From positions 1 through 64,000 of the forward strand of contig NZ_NFKJ01000014.1 in assembly GCF_002160325.1 (NCBI RefSeq): a DNA stretch of 64,000 nt. Direction: 5' to 3'. This document shows positions 17,748 to 26,756 of the stretch, piece after piece. The stretch comes from Lachnoclostridium sp. An181. GTDB taxonomy: Bacteria; Bacillota; Clostridia; Lachnospirales; Lachnospiraceae. The position numbers and the translations under genes were made by a program. The stretch's first letter is position 1. Each line of letters opens with the position of its first letter. Under the pieces are notes generated by a model. It ran no database searches, was not told where the DNA came from, and saw only the letters and a list, made by a program, of their open reading frames with translations.

Positions 17748-17777
17748 ATTATAACCATATTCTTCCTGCTTTTTCAA
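17748..17777 (-). promoter_or_regulatory. Sigma-A promoter of the HAD-LacI operon
   Basis: TTGAAA (17772-17777), 18 bases, TATAAT (17748-17753) on the minus strand. The start site near 17741 lies about 28 bases before the HAD start codon. No copy of the GTTTTACGTTAAAC operator is seen here, so direct autoregulation through that site is not evident. Confidence 0.72.
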
Positions 17778-17785
17778 CGAAACTT

Positions 17786-18232
17786 CTATTTATCAATATA
17801 TGATCTTGTAATCTTTTTTCGTTTCCTGAAGTTTCCAAACTTTATCAGCTTAGCCAGTTTGTACACTTCCCTCACCACGATAAAACTCCAGGCAATGATG
17901 AGAACGATCCTCATCATGATCCCATCATTCTCAGTCATCAAAAATCCTGTGAGCATGACGCAGATTCCCATGCACACCACTGCACAGATGCTGACATACA
18001 TGCCTGCCTTTGAGCGGAACCTGCCCTCCGCCATATCTGCGATGACCATACACAAAATCGCACAGTCAATCGCAAGCATTTCCGGCTTTCTCTCATGAGA
18101 TATCTCATAGATGATCAGCAGACTCATGATCGCTATCCCACAGATCCAGTACCAGATTGGCCAGTCAATTCCGCGGTGAATCTCCCATTCTCTTTTGGAG
18201 ATTTCCAGTTTTCGAAATTTTTCTTCTTTCAT
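17786..18232 (-). CDS. Small membrane protein of unknown function
   Basis: The 148-aa protein has about four predicted membrane helices (YWICGIAIMSLLIIYEI, MLAIDCAILCMVIADM, MYVSICAVVCMGICVMLTGF, MRIVLIIAWSFIVVREVY) and basic ends. It resembles the DUF6442/DUF6773-like small membrane proteins often seen beside regulators in Firmicutes, but I cannot name a family. It has its own promoter with a leader of about 160 bases that contains two tiny open frames; the second one overlaps this start codon as TTATGA. Confidence 0.7.
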   Translation of the reverse strand: MKEEKFRKLEISKREWEIHRGIDWPIWYWICGIAIMSLLIIYEISHERKPEMLAIDCAILCMVIADMAEGRFRSKAGMYVSICAVVCMGICVMLTGFLMTENDGIMMRIVLIIAWSFIVVREVYKLAKLIKFGNFRKRKKITRSYIDK

Positions 18233-18400
18233 AAACTTTTTCCCTCTTTTTCATCAAACCAGTACAACATCCTCCACATCTTTTACTATCCTTTTTCACT
18301 CTGCATTTCCCTCACCTTCTTTCTTTGATATTATTACACATATTTAATATATAATAAATTTTCAAAATATTTCTTTATTTTTATATTTTTGTCTGTATTT

Positions 18401-18429
18401 ATTATATAGCACAGAATTCCTGTTTTCAA
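18401..18429 (-). promoter_or_regulatory. Sigma-A promoter of the gene at 17786
   Basis: TTGAAA (18424-18429), 17 bases, TATAAT (18401-18406) on the minus strand. Expected start near 18394, which leaves an untranslated leader of about 160 bases. The AT-rich remainder of the 18233-18576 spacer holds only this promoter, short leader frames and the divergent promoter at 18513. Confidence 0.75.
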
Positions 18430-18512
18430 TTTTATTATTTGTTCATTGAGCAAAATAATTTTCTTAAGAGTACGAATTGTGCCGTAAACACGGTATTCTC
18501 TTCACTCATTCC

Positions 18513-18541
18513 TTGACCTCGGCTCTCTTTCTCTATATACT
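18513..18541 (+). promoter_or_regulatory. Sigma-A promoter of the VOC gene
   Basis: TTGACC (18513-18518), 17 bases, TATACT (18536-18541) on the plus strand. The start site near 18548 is about 30 bases before the ATG at 18577. Confidence 0.8.
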
Positions 18542-18576
18542 AAAATCGAAAACGAAGACACAAGGAGATGAATTTT

Positions 18577-18948
18577 ATGAAATTTCAAATGGTTCATGAA
18601 AACTACAATGTTCTGAATCTAAAACGTTCTCTTACTTTCTACGAAGAGGCTTTGGGATTGAAAGAGCTCAGGAGAAAAGAGGCCGAGGATGGGTCTTTTA
18701 TCATCGTATACGTCGGAAATGAGACAACAGATTTTGAGCTCGAGCTGACTTGGATAAGAGACTGGGAACGCCCATACAATCTGGGTGACTGTGAATTTCA
18801 CCTTGCATTTAAGACTGATGATTTTGAGGCAGCACACAAAAAACACGAAGAGATGGGCTGCATTTGTTTTGAAAACAAAGAAATGGGGATCTATTTTATC
18901 CAGGACCCGGACGGATACTGGCTGGAAGTGGTACCTGCAGACATGTAA
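18577..18948 (+). CDS. Glyoxalase/VOC-family protein
   Basis: This single-domain VOC protein of 123 aa has two beta-alpha-beta-beta-beta modules: YNVLNLKRSLTFYEEALGL at the front and EFHLAFKTDDFEAAHKKHEE in the second half, ending YFIQDPDGYWLEVV. Candidate metal ligands include His7, Glu57 and Glu118, by analogy with glyoxalase I (lactoylglutathione lyase), but identity of the substrate is uncertain. The ATG at 18577 is preferred because AAGGAG abuts the earlier ATG at 18568 with no spacing. It stands alone between its promoter and a strong terminator. Confidence 0.85.
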   Translation: MKFQMVHENYNVLNLKRSLTFYEEALGLKELRRKEAEDGSFIIVYVGNETTDFELELTWIRDWERPYNLGDCEFHLAFKTDDFEAAHKKHEEMGCICFENKEMGIYFIQDPDGYWLEVVPADM

Positions 18949-18970
18949 GCAAACGAAAGCTTACACAATA

Positions 18971-19004
18971 GGAGCAGATGCTTTCAATTGTCGGCATCTG
19001 CTCC
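18971..19004 (+). terminator. Intrinsic terminator, between convergent genes
   Basis: GGAGCAGATGC and GCATCTGCTCC form an 11-bp perfect stem followed by CTATTTTT on the plus strand. It ends the VOC transcript and may also slow the phoR transcript arriving from the other side. Confidence 0.85.
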
Positions 19005-19019
19005 CTATTTTTAAATACC

Positions 19020-20396
19020 TTACTCACTTTTTTGATCCACAACACCGTCTCCGTGGAAAATCAATTCCATCTTTGTCCCTTTTCCCGGTTCACTGGTGAT
19101 CCTGATATCCGCTTTGTGCAAAAGCGCTCCATGTTTTACTATGGAAAGCCCAAGGCCGGTTCCGCCTGTCTCTTTGGAGTGGCTTTTATCCACCCGGTAA
19201 AACCTTTCAAAAATGCGCTCCTGCTCTTCCTTTGGAATGCCGATACCTGTATCCTCAACCATGACCTTGATTCCCTCTCTCGTAAGTCCGGTCCATACAG
19301 TTACAGTTCCACCCTCCACATTGTACTTGATGGCATTTTCACAGAGATTGTAGATCATCTCATTTAAGATAATTCGGATACCCTTGTACACAACGGAACG
19401 GCCATAGCAGATAAGACTCACATTTCTCTTCTTTGCGGTCAGTGAAAGCCTGTCGCATATTTCTTCAGACAGCTTATACAAGTCCACCTCTTCTTTGTCA
19501 AGTGTGATGTCATCCTCCTCCAGCCTGGACAGCTTGATGATATCGTCAATAAGAGATACCAGCCTGCTGGCTTCATGATAAATACGCTCAGAGAAAACTT
19601 TGATGTCCTCCGGTCTTGCAATTCCTTCCTTCATAAGCTCCGCATAACCGGAGATGGAGGTCAGTGGGGTTTTCAGCTCATGGGAAACATTTGCAGAAAA
19701 TTCCTTTCTCATCTTTTCCGTCTGCTCTTTCATGACATTGCGGTTCTCAATATTTTCTAAAAGCGGGTGCAGTTCCTCGTAGATCTGATTGTCCAAAGGG
19801 TGCTCCAGATTGATCTTGTTGATCGGATTTATCAGCCTGTCTGTCTGCCATCTTGCAAGGAAAAATGCAACCAGGCACATAGTGAGGGCAATGAAAAACA
19901 TATAAGGCGCAACATCTTGCATTGTAGCAAATACAGTATCCGTTGTGTTGGAAATGCGGATCACTGTTCCATCGTCCAGTTTCATGGCATAGTAATAAGT
20001 CTGTTTGTCCAGGGTATCTGACTTCCTCCTGCTTTCGCCTTCTCCCTTTTTTAAGGCATCTTTGATCTCTTGTCTGCCTTTGTGGTTTTCCATATTCCTC
20101 TCATCTTCTTTGGAATCATACAAAACCGTACCATCCGGAGAAACCCATGTCAGTCTTTTTGCCCCAATAAAGTTTTTTACCCTTGTGAAAAATTCAATTC
20201 CGGAACGGTCCACTGAATCTGAAACAAACTGTGCTTCCTGTTTCACTTCATTCTTCATATGTTCCAGCGTCTGGCTGTACACCATGATCGTGATCAGGAT
20301 AAATGAAATAAAAAGCGTGATCCCAAGTACCAGGATCATACTTCTTTGGATTTTACTGCGCATACTTTTTTGCTTTTTATGACTCATCTTTCTCAC
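19020..20396 (-). CDS. phoR: Sensor histidine kinase of the phosphate response
   Basis: This 458-aa membrane kinase has a first membrane helix at about 20-41, an extracytoplasmic region with a PAS-like core (TWVSPDGTVLYDS, YYYAMKLDDGTVIRI), and a second helix at about 165-182. The phosphoacceptor is His239 in NVSHELKTPL. The ATP-binding domain shows NLCENAIKYN, VEDTGIGIP, FERFYRV and GGTGLGLSIV. It follows phoB with a 20-base overlap, at the end of the pst-phoU operon, which identifies it as the PhoR kinase. The HAMP linker is short and degenerate. Confidence 0.92.
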   Translation of the reverse strand: MRKMSHKKQKSMRSKIQRSMILVLGITLFISFILITIMVYSQTLEHMKNEVKQEAQFVSDSVDRSGIEFFTRVKNFIGAKRLTWVSPDGTVLYDSKEDERNMENHKGRQEIKDALKKGEGESRRKSDTLDKQTYYYAMKLDDGTVIRISNTTDTVFATMQDVAPYMFFIALTMCLVAFFLARWQTDRLINPINKINLEHPLDNQIYEELHPLLENIENRNVMKEQTEKMRKEFSANVSHELKTPLTSISGYAELMKEGIARPEDIKVFSERIYHEASRLVSLIDDIIKLSRLEEDDITLDKEEVDLYKLSEEICDRLSLTAKKRNVSLICYGRSVVYKGIRIILNEMIYNLCENAIKYNVEGGTVTVWTGLTREGIKVMVEDTGIGIPKEEQERIFERFYRVDKSHSKETGGTGLGLSIVKHGALLHKADIRITSEPGKGTKMELIFHGDGVVDQKSE

Positions 20397-21060
20397 CTAT
20401 CCGATAGCCGACTCCACGCACAGTTTCTATATACTTCCCGGCACTGCCCAGTTTTTGGCGCAGCGTACGGATATGTACATCCACAGTCCTCGTCTCTCCC
20501 GTAAAGTCATATCCCCAGATTTTTTCCAGAAGCTGCTGTCTAGTCAGCACCACATTCTCATTCTTCAAAAGATATCTTAAAAGTTCAAACTCCTTGAACG
20601 TGAGTACAACCTGTTCTCCGTCCACGAGCACTTCATGTTTCTGGATATCCAGTACAAGATTCCCGATCTGCATGGCATCCAAGTCCGTCTCCTTTTTGTT
20701 AGCCCTGCGAAGGACCGCCTTGATCCTGGAAACCAACTCCATCATCCCAAATGGTTTTGTGATGTAATCATCTGCCCCGCTGTCCAGCCCAATGACTTTG
20801 TCGTACTCAGAGCTTTTCGCCGTCACCATGATAACTGGGATCTGCCTTGTCCTTGCGTTTGCTCTGAGCTCTTTTAAGATGTCCATACCGTCTTCATTCG
20901 GAAGCATAATGTCCAGCAAAATAAGCTCTGGAAGATTTTCTTCCAAAGCCTGTCGAAACGAATTTCCGTTTTCAAATCCTTTTGCATGAAATCCTGTTGA
21001 TTCAAGTGTATATACTATCAGTTCTCTTATATTGCCATCATCTTCCACACAGTAAATCAT
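20377..21060 (-). CDS. phoB: Phosphate regulon response regulator (OmpR/PhoB family)
   Basis: The 227-aa regulator has a receiver domain with the acidic pocket (YCVEDD), phospho-acceptor Asp50 (LLDIMLP), Thr80 and Lys102 (YITKPF). The C-terminal winged helix recognises DNA (FKEFELLRYLLKN, GETRTVDVHIRTLRQKL). Gene order pst-phoU-phoB-phoR makes it the PhoB/PhoP regulator, expected to bind the phased boxes before pstS. GAGGAAAACA precedes the ATG. Confidence 0.93.
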   Translation of the reverse strand: MIYCVEDDGNIRELIVYTLESTGFHAKGFENGNSFRQALEENLPELILLDIMLPNEDGMDILKELRANARTRQIPVIMVTAKSSEYDKVIGLDSGADDYITKPFGMMELVSRIKAVLRRANKKETDLDAMQIGNLVLDIQKHEVLVDGEQVVLTFKEFELLRYLLKNENVVLTRQQLLEKIWGYDFTGETRTVDVHIRTLRQKLGSAGKYIETVRGVGYRIGEKDES

Positions 21061-21075
21061 TGTTTTCCTCTTTTC

Positions 21076-21735
21076 TTATATGACTTCTTCTGACCGGTGG
21101 ATACCAGTGATGGAAAATTCCACCCACTCTGCAATATTGGTCGCGTGGTCGCCGATCCGCTCCAGATATTTTGCGATCATGAGGAAATCAATCACATCCT
21201 CTCCCTGATTTCCACCCTCTTTTGCAATAAATTCTATCAGCTTATGTTTGATGTTGTCAAACATATTGTCGACTTTGTCATCCGCCTCCAATACTTTTTT
21301 CGCCAGATCCAGGTCTTTGTTTACATAGGCCATAACACTGCTTCTCACCATCGCAGATGCTGCTGATGCCATTTTTACGATTTCCGGAATCGCTCTTGTA
21401 TCCTTGATCTCAGCGGAAAGAATGATCTCAGCGATGTCAGATGCCTGGTCGCCGATCCGCTCCATATCCGTGATCATCTTAAGTGCTGCCGAAATCTGTC
21501 TTAAATCTTTTGCAACCGGCTGCTGCTGCAAGATCAGTTTCAGGCAGAGCTGCTCAATTTCTTTTTCTTTCTGATCGATCTCCGCATCTGCAGAGATTAC
21601 TTCTTTTGCGATTTCTTCAGAATCCTTTTCCAGCGCCTTTGTCGCTTTTCCAATGGCAACTTCGCAAAGCTGCCCCATATCGATCAGTTCCACATTCAGC
21701 CTGTCGAGCTGTTTGTCAAATTTATTTCTCATTTT
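21076..21735 (-). CDS. phoU: Phosphate signalling protein PhoU
   Basis: The protein is 219 aa, all alpha, with the two PhoU repeats: LIDMGQLCEVAIGKATKAL in the first, ASAMVRSSVMAYVNKDLDLA in the second. Each has the metal-binding E/D-xxx-D pattern (DMERIGDQASDIAE, YLERIGDHATNIAEW). PhoU links the Pst transporter to PhoR and keeps the regulon off at high phosphate. The start MRNKFDKQL is chosen because GGGAGG lies just before it and the frame upstream overlaps pstB. Confidence 0.95.
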   Translation of the reverse strand, partial: KMRNKFDKQLDRLNVELIDMGQLCEVAIGKATKALEKDSEEIAKEVISADAEIDQKEKEIEQLCLKLILQQQPVAKDLRQISAALKMITDMERIGDQASDIAEIILSAEIKDTRAIPEIVKMASAASAMVRSSVMAYVNKDLDLAKKVLEADDKVDNMFDNIKHKLIEFIAKEGGNQGEDVIDFLMIAKYLERIGDHATNIAEWVEFSITGIHRSEEVI

Positions 21736-22483
21736 ATCCAAACCTCCCTGTGATATAATCTTCTGTTCTCTTATCCTGAGGTACTGAGAACAATTTCTCT
21801 GTATCCCCGTATTCCACCAGCTCTCCAAGGAGGAAAAATGCTGTGTTATCCGAAATACGCACTGCCTGCTGCATATTGTGAGTAACGATCACGATGGTAT
21901 AGTTCTTTTTCAAATCAGCTGCAAGATCCTCAATCTTGGATGTGGAAATTGGGTCCAGAGCCGATGTCGGCTCATCCATGAGGAGAACTTCCGGCTGTAC
22001 CGCCAGTGCTCTGGCAATACAGAGTCTCTGCTGCTGTCCGCCGGACATGCCAAGCGCGCTCTTTTTCAGTCTGTCTTTTGTCTCCTCCCAAATCGCCGCA
22101 TCGCGCAGAGATTTTTCCACAATATCATCCAGCTTTGATTTTGAATGAATTCCATGTGTCCTCGGTCCAAATGCAATGTTGTCATAAATACTCATCGGAA
22201 ATGGATTTGGTTTCTGAAATACCATACCAACCCTTTTTCTTAAAAGGTTTACATCCATGTCCCTGTAAATATCTGTTCCGTCCAGTGTGATGGAGCCATC
22301 GATTTTGCATCCTTCCACCAGGTCATTCATCCGGTTGATACTTTTTAACAGTGTTGATTTTCCGCATCCACTTGGTCCGATAAAGGCAGTGATCTTCTTT
22401 TCTTCGATATCAATGTTCACATCCTTCAATGCGTGAAAATCGCCATAATGCAGATTTAATTTTTTTACTTCTATTTTATTCAT
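21734..22483 (-). CDS. pstB: Phosphate ABC transporter ATPase
   Basis: The 249-aa ATPase is of normal PstB length and has Walker [10 protein letters not shown], signature [14 protein letters not shown], Walker [13 protein letters not shown] and switch His in VTHNMQQA. It drives phosphate import through PstC and PstA. The start overlaps pstA and the stop overlaps phoU, so the operon is tightly packed. Confidence 0.97.
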   Translation of the reverse strand: MNKIEVKKLNLHYGDFHALKDVNIDIEEKKITAFIGPSGCGKSTLLKSINRMNDLVEGCKIDGSITLDGTDIYRDMDVNLLRKRVGMVFQKPNPFPMSIYDNIAFGPRTHGIHSKSKLDDIVEKSLRDAAIWEETKDRLKKSALGMSGGQQQRLCIARALAVQPEVLLMDEPTSALDPISTSKIEDLAADLKKNYTIVIVTHNMQQAVRISDNTAFFLLGELVEYGDTEKLFSVPQDKRTEDYITGRFG

Positions 22484-23345
22484 CGATTTTCCCTTTCGTA
22501 ATCCGTTTCGCTAAAAATGCTGAAAGCGCATTCATTCCAATTACAATGACCAGCAATACCACAGCAGTTGCGTAAGCCTGATTCATATACAGGCCTTCGT
22601 TGGAAAGATTATACATATGCACTGCCAGCGTCCTTCCTGAACTCATCAGATTTTTCGGTGTCTCTGCAACCGTACCTGCTGTATAGATCAGCGCAGCAGT
22701 CTCTCCCATTATTCTACCGACTGCCAAGATGACTCCGGAGAGAATGCCAGGCACTGCGGCTGGAAGTACGATCCGAAATACAGTTCGAAGTTTTCCTGCG
22801 CCCAATCCAAAACTTCCTTCCCTGTAGCTGTCAGGCACTGACTTCAATGCCTCTTCTGTTGTACGCATGATCAGCGGCAATATCATGATCGCCAGCGTAA
22901 ATGCCCCAGCCAAAAGCGAGTACCCCCATTTGAGCGTGGTTACAAAGAATATCATACCAAAAAGTCCATACACAATGGAAGGAATTCCTGACAAAGTTTC
23001 TGTGGTCAGCCTGATCACTCCGATCAGCTTATTTCCTCTTTTGGCGTATTCAACAAGATAGATCGCTGAGAAAATTCCAAACGGGACCGCGATCAGCAGT
23101 GAAAAGAACGTAATGATGACCGTATTGATCAAAGCCGGCAAAAGCGATGCATTTTCTGTCGTATATTTCCATGCAAACAATTCCGGTTTGATGTGTGGAA
23201 TCCCCTTTATCAATATATATGCGATCAAAAACAATAATACCGCAAACGTAATACATGCCGCCAAAAGTACCAAAATGCGCACCAACAAGGAAAATGGTTT
23301 GCTCCTATATCCTTTCAACAGCTGTTTCATATTTCCCTTACTCAT
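22476..23345 (-). CDS. pstA: Phosphate ABC transporter permease PstA
   Basis: The 289-aa permease has about six membrane helices and the EAA-type loop ([20 protein letters not shown]). The motif AIYLVEYA after the second helix is typical of PstA. It forms the channel with PstC. It overlaps pstC by 8 bases and pstB by 8 bases; GAGGAGGAG precedes the start. Confidence 0.96.
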   Translation of the reverse strand: MSKGNMKQLLKGYRSKPFSLLVRILVLLAACITFAVLLFLIAYILIKGIPHIKPELFAWKYTTENASLLPALINTVIITFFSLLIAVPFGIFSAIYLVEYAKRGNKLIGVIRLTTETLSGIPSIVYGLFGMIFFVTTLKWGYSLLAGAFTLAIMILPLIMRTTEEALKSVPDSYREGSFGLGAGKLRTVFRIVLPAAVPGILSGVILAVGRIMGETAALIYTAGTVAETPKNLMSSGRTLAVHMYNLSNEGLYMNQAYATAVVLLVIVIGMNALSAFLAKRITKGKIDE

Positions 23346-24198
23346 GCTCGCTCCTCCTCTTCATCAGTGCAATACAGAAATTGATTATGAGAATGAACAC
23401 GAACAAAACGACCGCTGTAGCGATGAGTGCCTCTCTGTGCAGATCCGCAGCGTACCCCATCTCCATAACAATATTTGTCGTCAATGTACGTACACCTCTT
23501 AAAAATCCTCTTGGCATTCTCGGCTGGTTTCCTGCAACCATGATAACAGCCATGGTTTCACCGATGGCACGCCCAATCCCAAGGACAACTCCCGCCATCA
23601 CTCCGGATTTTGCCGCCGGAAGGACAACTGCAAAGATACTTCTCTCCTTTGTCGCTCCAAGTGCAAGCGCCCCTTCATAGTACATACTCGGCACTGCGCG
23701 GAGGGCAGATTCTGTCACGCCGATGATCGTCGGCAGGATCATCATTCCAAGAAGAAGTGATGCTGTGAGGATGCTGTTTCCGTTTCCTCCAAATAAATCC
23801 CTCACAAGAGGTACCATGACAACCAATCCAAAAAATCCATATACAACTGATGGAATTCCCGCCAGCAGTTCCACCGCTGGTTTCAGGATTGGATAGATTC
23901 TTTTCGGGCAATACTTTGCCATAAATACAGCGGTAAGGATTCCGATCGGAACACCTACAATGATCGCCCCCGCTGTCACATAAAGACTTCCCATGATCAT
24001 TGGGAAGATTCCGTAAATATCATTACTCGGTCTCCAAGTTTCTCCAAGGAGAAAATCAAAAAGGCCGATTTTTTTCATCGCTGGTATTCCGTTTGCAAAC
24101 AAAAATACACAGATTAAAATGACTGCTATGATAGATGCGCAGGCGGCAATCAAAAATACCGCCTGCATTCCTTTTTCTTTCCAAACCTTTGATTTCAT
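23338..24198 (-). CDS. pstC: Phosphate ABC transporter permease PstC
   Basis: This permease of about 286 aa has six membrane helices and characteristic segments (IVGVPIGILTAVFMAKYCP, AGIPSVVYGFFGL, YYEGALALGATKERSIFAVV). The start MKSKVWKEK at 24198 is preferred over an ATG 15 bases upstream because TGTGGAG gives it the better-spaced ribosome-binding site. It lies 31 bases after pstS. Confidence 0.95.
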   Translation of the reverse strand: MKSKVWKEKGMQAVFLIAACASIIAVILICVFLFANGIPAMKKIGLFDFLLGETWRPSNDIYGIFPMIMGSLYVTAGAIIVGVPIGILTAVFMAKYCPKRIYPILKPAVELLAGIPSVVYGFFGLVVMVPLVRDLFGGNGNSILTASLLLGMMILPTIIGVTESALRAVPSMYYEGALALGATKERSIFAVVLPAAKSGVMAGVVLGIGRAIGETMAVIMVAGNQPRMPRGFLRGVRTLTTNIVMEMGYAADLHREALIATAVVLFVFILIINFCIALMKRRSEHE

Positions 24199-24228
24199 AT
24201 CAAAACTCCACATTCCTTAAGATAAGGA

Positions 24229-25113
24229 TTATTCTACTACCTGATCCCATGTAAGTGCATCGCCTGTGTAGATGCTTTTTACTTCTTTTGTTCCAAGCTC
24301 ATCCGTTGGGTTTTCTTTGTTTACAATAACTGCAATTCCGTCAAGAGCGATCACTGTCGGTGTAAGTCCTGCCTTGGTCTCGCTGTCTTTGAGCTCACGG
24401 GATGCCATACCGATATCCGCAATTCCGTCTTTTACTGCTGTCATACCTGTAGTGGAATCGTTTGTCTGGAGTTCAATGTTGACATTTGGGTTCTTTGCCA
24501 CATATGCCTCTTTTAATTTTTCCATCAAAGGTGAGATGGAAGATGATCCTGCGATTGCTACTTTTCCAGACGGATTTGTGGAAGAATACTCTTTTGCGCC
24601 GTCCATTGGAATATATCCGTTCTCTTCCACGATTGCCTGTCCCTCTGTACTCATGATAAAGTTAATAAAGTCCTGTGCCTGTGCACTTACTGTTCCTTTT
24701 GTAGCAATGTTGAATGGTCTTGAAACTTTATAGGAACCGTCTTTGATATTCTCAGCTGTTGCTTCAGTCCCGTCAATCTTCAGTGCTTTTACACTGTCAT
24801 CCAAAGATCCAAGTGATATGTATCCGATCGCATATTCATTTCCTGCAACTGTTGTCATCATGACAGATGTGCTGCTTGTTGTATTTGCCTCTGTTGTAGT
24901 CATGTCAACTTTTTCACCGTCAACCTCTTCTTCCACTCCAAACAGTTCCACAAAGGCTCCTCTTGTACCTGAACCTTCTTCTCTGGAAACTACCGTGATG
25001 TCATTGGAAGAATCCCAGCCAGCCTCTTTATCATCTCCATTTCCACATCCTGTCACGACAGATCCTACCATCAATGCCGCTGTCAATAATGCTGCAAATC
25101 TTTTCATTTTCAT
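24229..25113 (-). CDS. pstS: Phosphate-binding lipoprotein PstS
   Basis: This 294-aa binding protein has a lipoprotein signal (VVTGC, Cys23). Phosphate-binding segments are seen: ITVVSREEGSGTRGAF, TSSTSVMMTTVAGNEYAIGY and AIAGSSSISPLMEKL. The domain order looks circularly arranged, with the SREEGSGTR segment near the N-terminus and the GSSSISPL segment at residue 190. This is the shape of PstS proteins in which the first lobe has been lost or swapped. It is the first gene of the pst operon behind PhoP-box-like repeats. Confidence 0.92.
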   Translation of the reverse strand: MKMKRFAALLTAALMVGSVVTGCGNGDDKEAGWDSSNDITVVSREEGSGTRGAFVELFGVEEEVDGEKVDMTTTEANTTSSTSVMMTTVAGNEYAIGYISLGSLDDSVKALKIDGTEATAENIKDGSYKVSRPFNIATKGTVSAQAQDFINFIMSTEGQAIVEENGYIPMDGAKEYSSTNPSGKVAIAGSSSISPLMEKLKEAYVAKNPNVNIELQTNDSTTGMTAVKDGIADIGMASRELKDSETKAGLTPTVIALDGIAVIVNKENPTDELGTKEVKSIYTGDALTWDQVVE

Positions 25114-25173
25114 AATTTTTGTCTCCTTATTTTATTATTGTTATTATTTATTCTTTTCATCCTTACAGCCGCT

Positions 25174-25308
25174 ATTTTATATAGCCAATGTAAAATCCAA
25201 AATCTTCTGTTTGTTAAACCTTTGTAAAATCCTTTCTTTTTCTTTCTGGCTTTTACCTTAGCACTCCCTCATTAACTCTGTATCAAGACCGGGTAAAATC
25301 TCCGTAAA
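25174..25308 (-). promoter_or_regulatory. Phosphate-controlled promoter with phased PhoP-box-like repeats
   Basis: On the minus strand TTTACA (25223-25228) and TTAACA (25212-25217) are spaced exactly 11 bases apart, the pattern of PhoP boxes (TTAACA-N5-TTAACA). A further TTTTAC lies 22 bases on (25190-25195). A second pair, TTTACG (25303-25308) and TTTACC (25292-25297), is also 11 bases apart. A TATATAAAAT (-10 like) follows at 25174-25183. PhoB from this operon is the expected activator. Confidence 0.7.
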
Positions 25309-25318
25309 ACAAATATAG

Positions 25319-25373
25319 AAATCCTCTGGATTATCCACGTAAACGGCATACATGTACATCATCCAGAGGATTT
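25319..25373 (-). terminator. Terminator after the spoVA operon
   Basis: AAATCCTCTGGAT and ATCCAGAGGATTT form a perfect 13-bp stem with a loop of about 29 bases. On the minus strand T-rich sequence follows. It lies 4 bases after the spoVAE stop and separates the spoVA and pst transcripts. Confidence 0.7.
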
Positions 25374-25376
25374 CCA

Positions 25377-25733
25377 TCAATTTTTCATTTTCGGCTCAAA
25401 CACAAACGATGCCAGATATCCAAAGATGAGTGCTGCAGAGATTCCTATCGCGCTGGCTTTGAAACCTCCGCTGAAAATCCCAAGAAATCCCTCCTTGTCC
25501 ACTGCCTCTTTGACTCCGGTCCACAAAAGGTGCCCGAATCCAATGAGCGGAACACTTGCACCAGAGCCGGCAAAATCCACAAGTGGTTTGTAAAGATGCA
25601 GGAAACTTAACACCGCCCCCGAACACACAAGCAGTACCATCACTCTCCCCGGCATCAGTTTTGTTCTGTCCAGGAGAATCTGCACAAGCGCGCAGATTAG
25701 CCCCCCGATTAAAAAAGCTTTGATATAATCCAT
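25377..25733 (-). CDS. spoVAE: Stage V sporulation protein AE
   Basis: The 118-aa membrane protein has about three to four helices and the SpoVAE signature (AFLIGGLICALVQILLDRT, GSGASVPLIGFGHLLWTGV). It corresponds to the SpoVAEb form. SpoVA proteins form the channel that loads dipicolinic acid into the forespore and releases it on germination. It ends the operon, 9 bases after spoVAD. Confidence 0.96.
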   Translation of the reverse strand: MDYIKAFLIGGLICALVQILLDRTKLMPGRVMVLLVCSGAVLSFLHLYKPLVDFAGSGASVPLIGFGHLLWTGVKEAVDKEGFLGIFSGGFKASAIGISAALIFGYLASFVFEPKMKN

Positions 25734-25742
25734 GTTTCCTCC

Positions 25743-26756
25743 TTAACAATGCTCCAGAACGATTGCATGCGCAATACCAGGCACACTGTTTCCTTCATTG
25801 TAACTGACTGTTGACATGAGAGCCCCTGTCGGCACAAACAATACCTTCTTCCATTCCCCACTTTCCAGTTTCGGTAAAATGTAGGCAGCCAATGTGATTG
25901 CTGCACACCCGCATCCGCTTCCTCCGGCATGCGTGTCCTGGCTGTCCTGATCAAATATCAATTTTCCACAATCTGCATGGTTCGGCCTGATATTGAACCC
26001 TTTCTTTCTCATCAGATCGAAGAGGATTGTCTGTCCTACATATCCAAGGTCCCCGGTAATGATCCTGTCGTATTCCTCCGGCTCCCTTCCGAAATCCTTC
26101 AGGTTCGTGACAATGGTATCGCAAGCTGCAGGCGCCATACATGCACCCATGTTCTGGGAATCCTTAAGTCCAAAATCCACAATCTTTCCGATCGTCACCC
26201 CGGAAATCCTCACATGGCTTTTCTTTCTGCCCACCACAAAAGCTCCGCTTCCCGTCACTGTCCAACTGGCAGAAAGCGGCCTTTGACTTGCATATCCAAG
26301 GGGAAAACGGAACTCTTTTTCTGCGCTTCCAAAATGGCTGGACGTGACTGCCAAAATCATATCCCCATATCCTGCAGCCACACACATGGCGCTAAGCGCC
26401 AGCGCTTCCCCGGACGTGGAACAGGCTCCAAAAAGCCCGAACATCGGAATCTGCATCTTTTCTACGCCCATGGATGTGGCCACACCCTGCCTTAAGAGGT
26501 CGCCTCCGAACAGGTAGCGAACATCCTTTGGCGTCACATCCGCATTCTCCATTGCATGCCTGCAGGCCATTCTCTGCATACTGCTCTCGGCCTGTTCCCA
26601 TGTTTTCTCTCCGAACATATTTGTATCGTCAACATAGTCAAATTTTTTGCCGAGAGGACCTTCACTTTCTTTTTTCCCTGCCACAGCCCCATGTCCGATC
26701 ACATAAGGAGATTCCGCGAACATAAGACTTTGACTGCCCTTTGTCATCGTCATCAT
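25743..26756 (-). CDS. spoVAD: Stage V sporulation protein AD
   Basis: This protein of about 337 aa has a thiolase-like fold; SpoVAD binds dipicolinic acid. Visible segments: AESPYVIGHGAVAGKKESEG, DVRYLFGGDLLRQ, GACSTSGEALALSAM and GGSGCGCAAITLAAY. The start is placed at the ATG at 26756, which overlaps the spoVAC stop (CTATGATGA), because the frame further upstream only shadows spoVAC. Length fits the family. Confidence 0.96.
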   Translation of the reverse strand: MMTMTKGSQSLMFAESPYVIGHGAVAGKKESEGPLGKKFDYVDDTNMFGEKTWEQAESSMQRMACRHAMENADVTPKDVRYLFGGDLLRQGVATSMGVEKMQIPMFGLFGACSTSGEALALSAMCVAAGYGDMILAVTSSHFGSAEKEFRFPLGYASQRPLSASWTVTGSGAFVVGRKKSHVRISGVTIGKIVDFGLKDSQNMGACMAPAACDTIVTNLKDFGREPEEYDRIITGDLGYVGQTILFDLMRKKGFNIRPNHADCGKLIFDQDSQDTHAGGSGCGCAAITLAAYILPKLESGEWKKVLFVPTGALMSTVSYNEGNSVPGIAHAIVLEHC

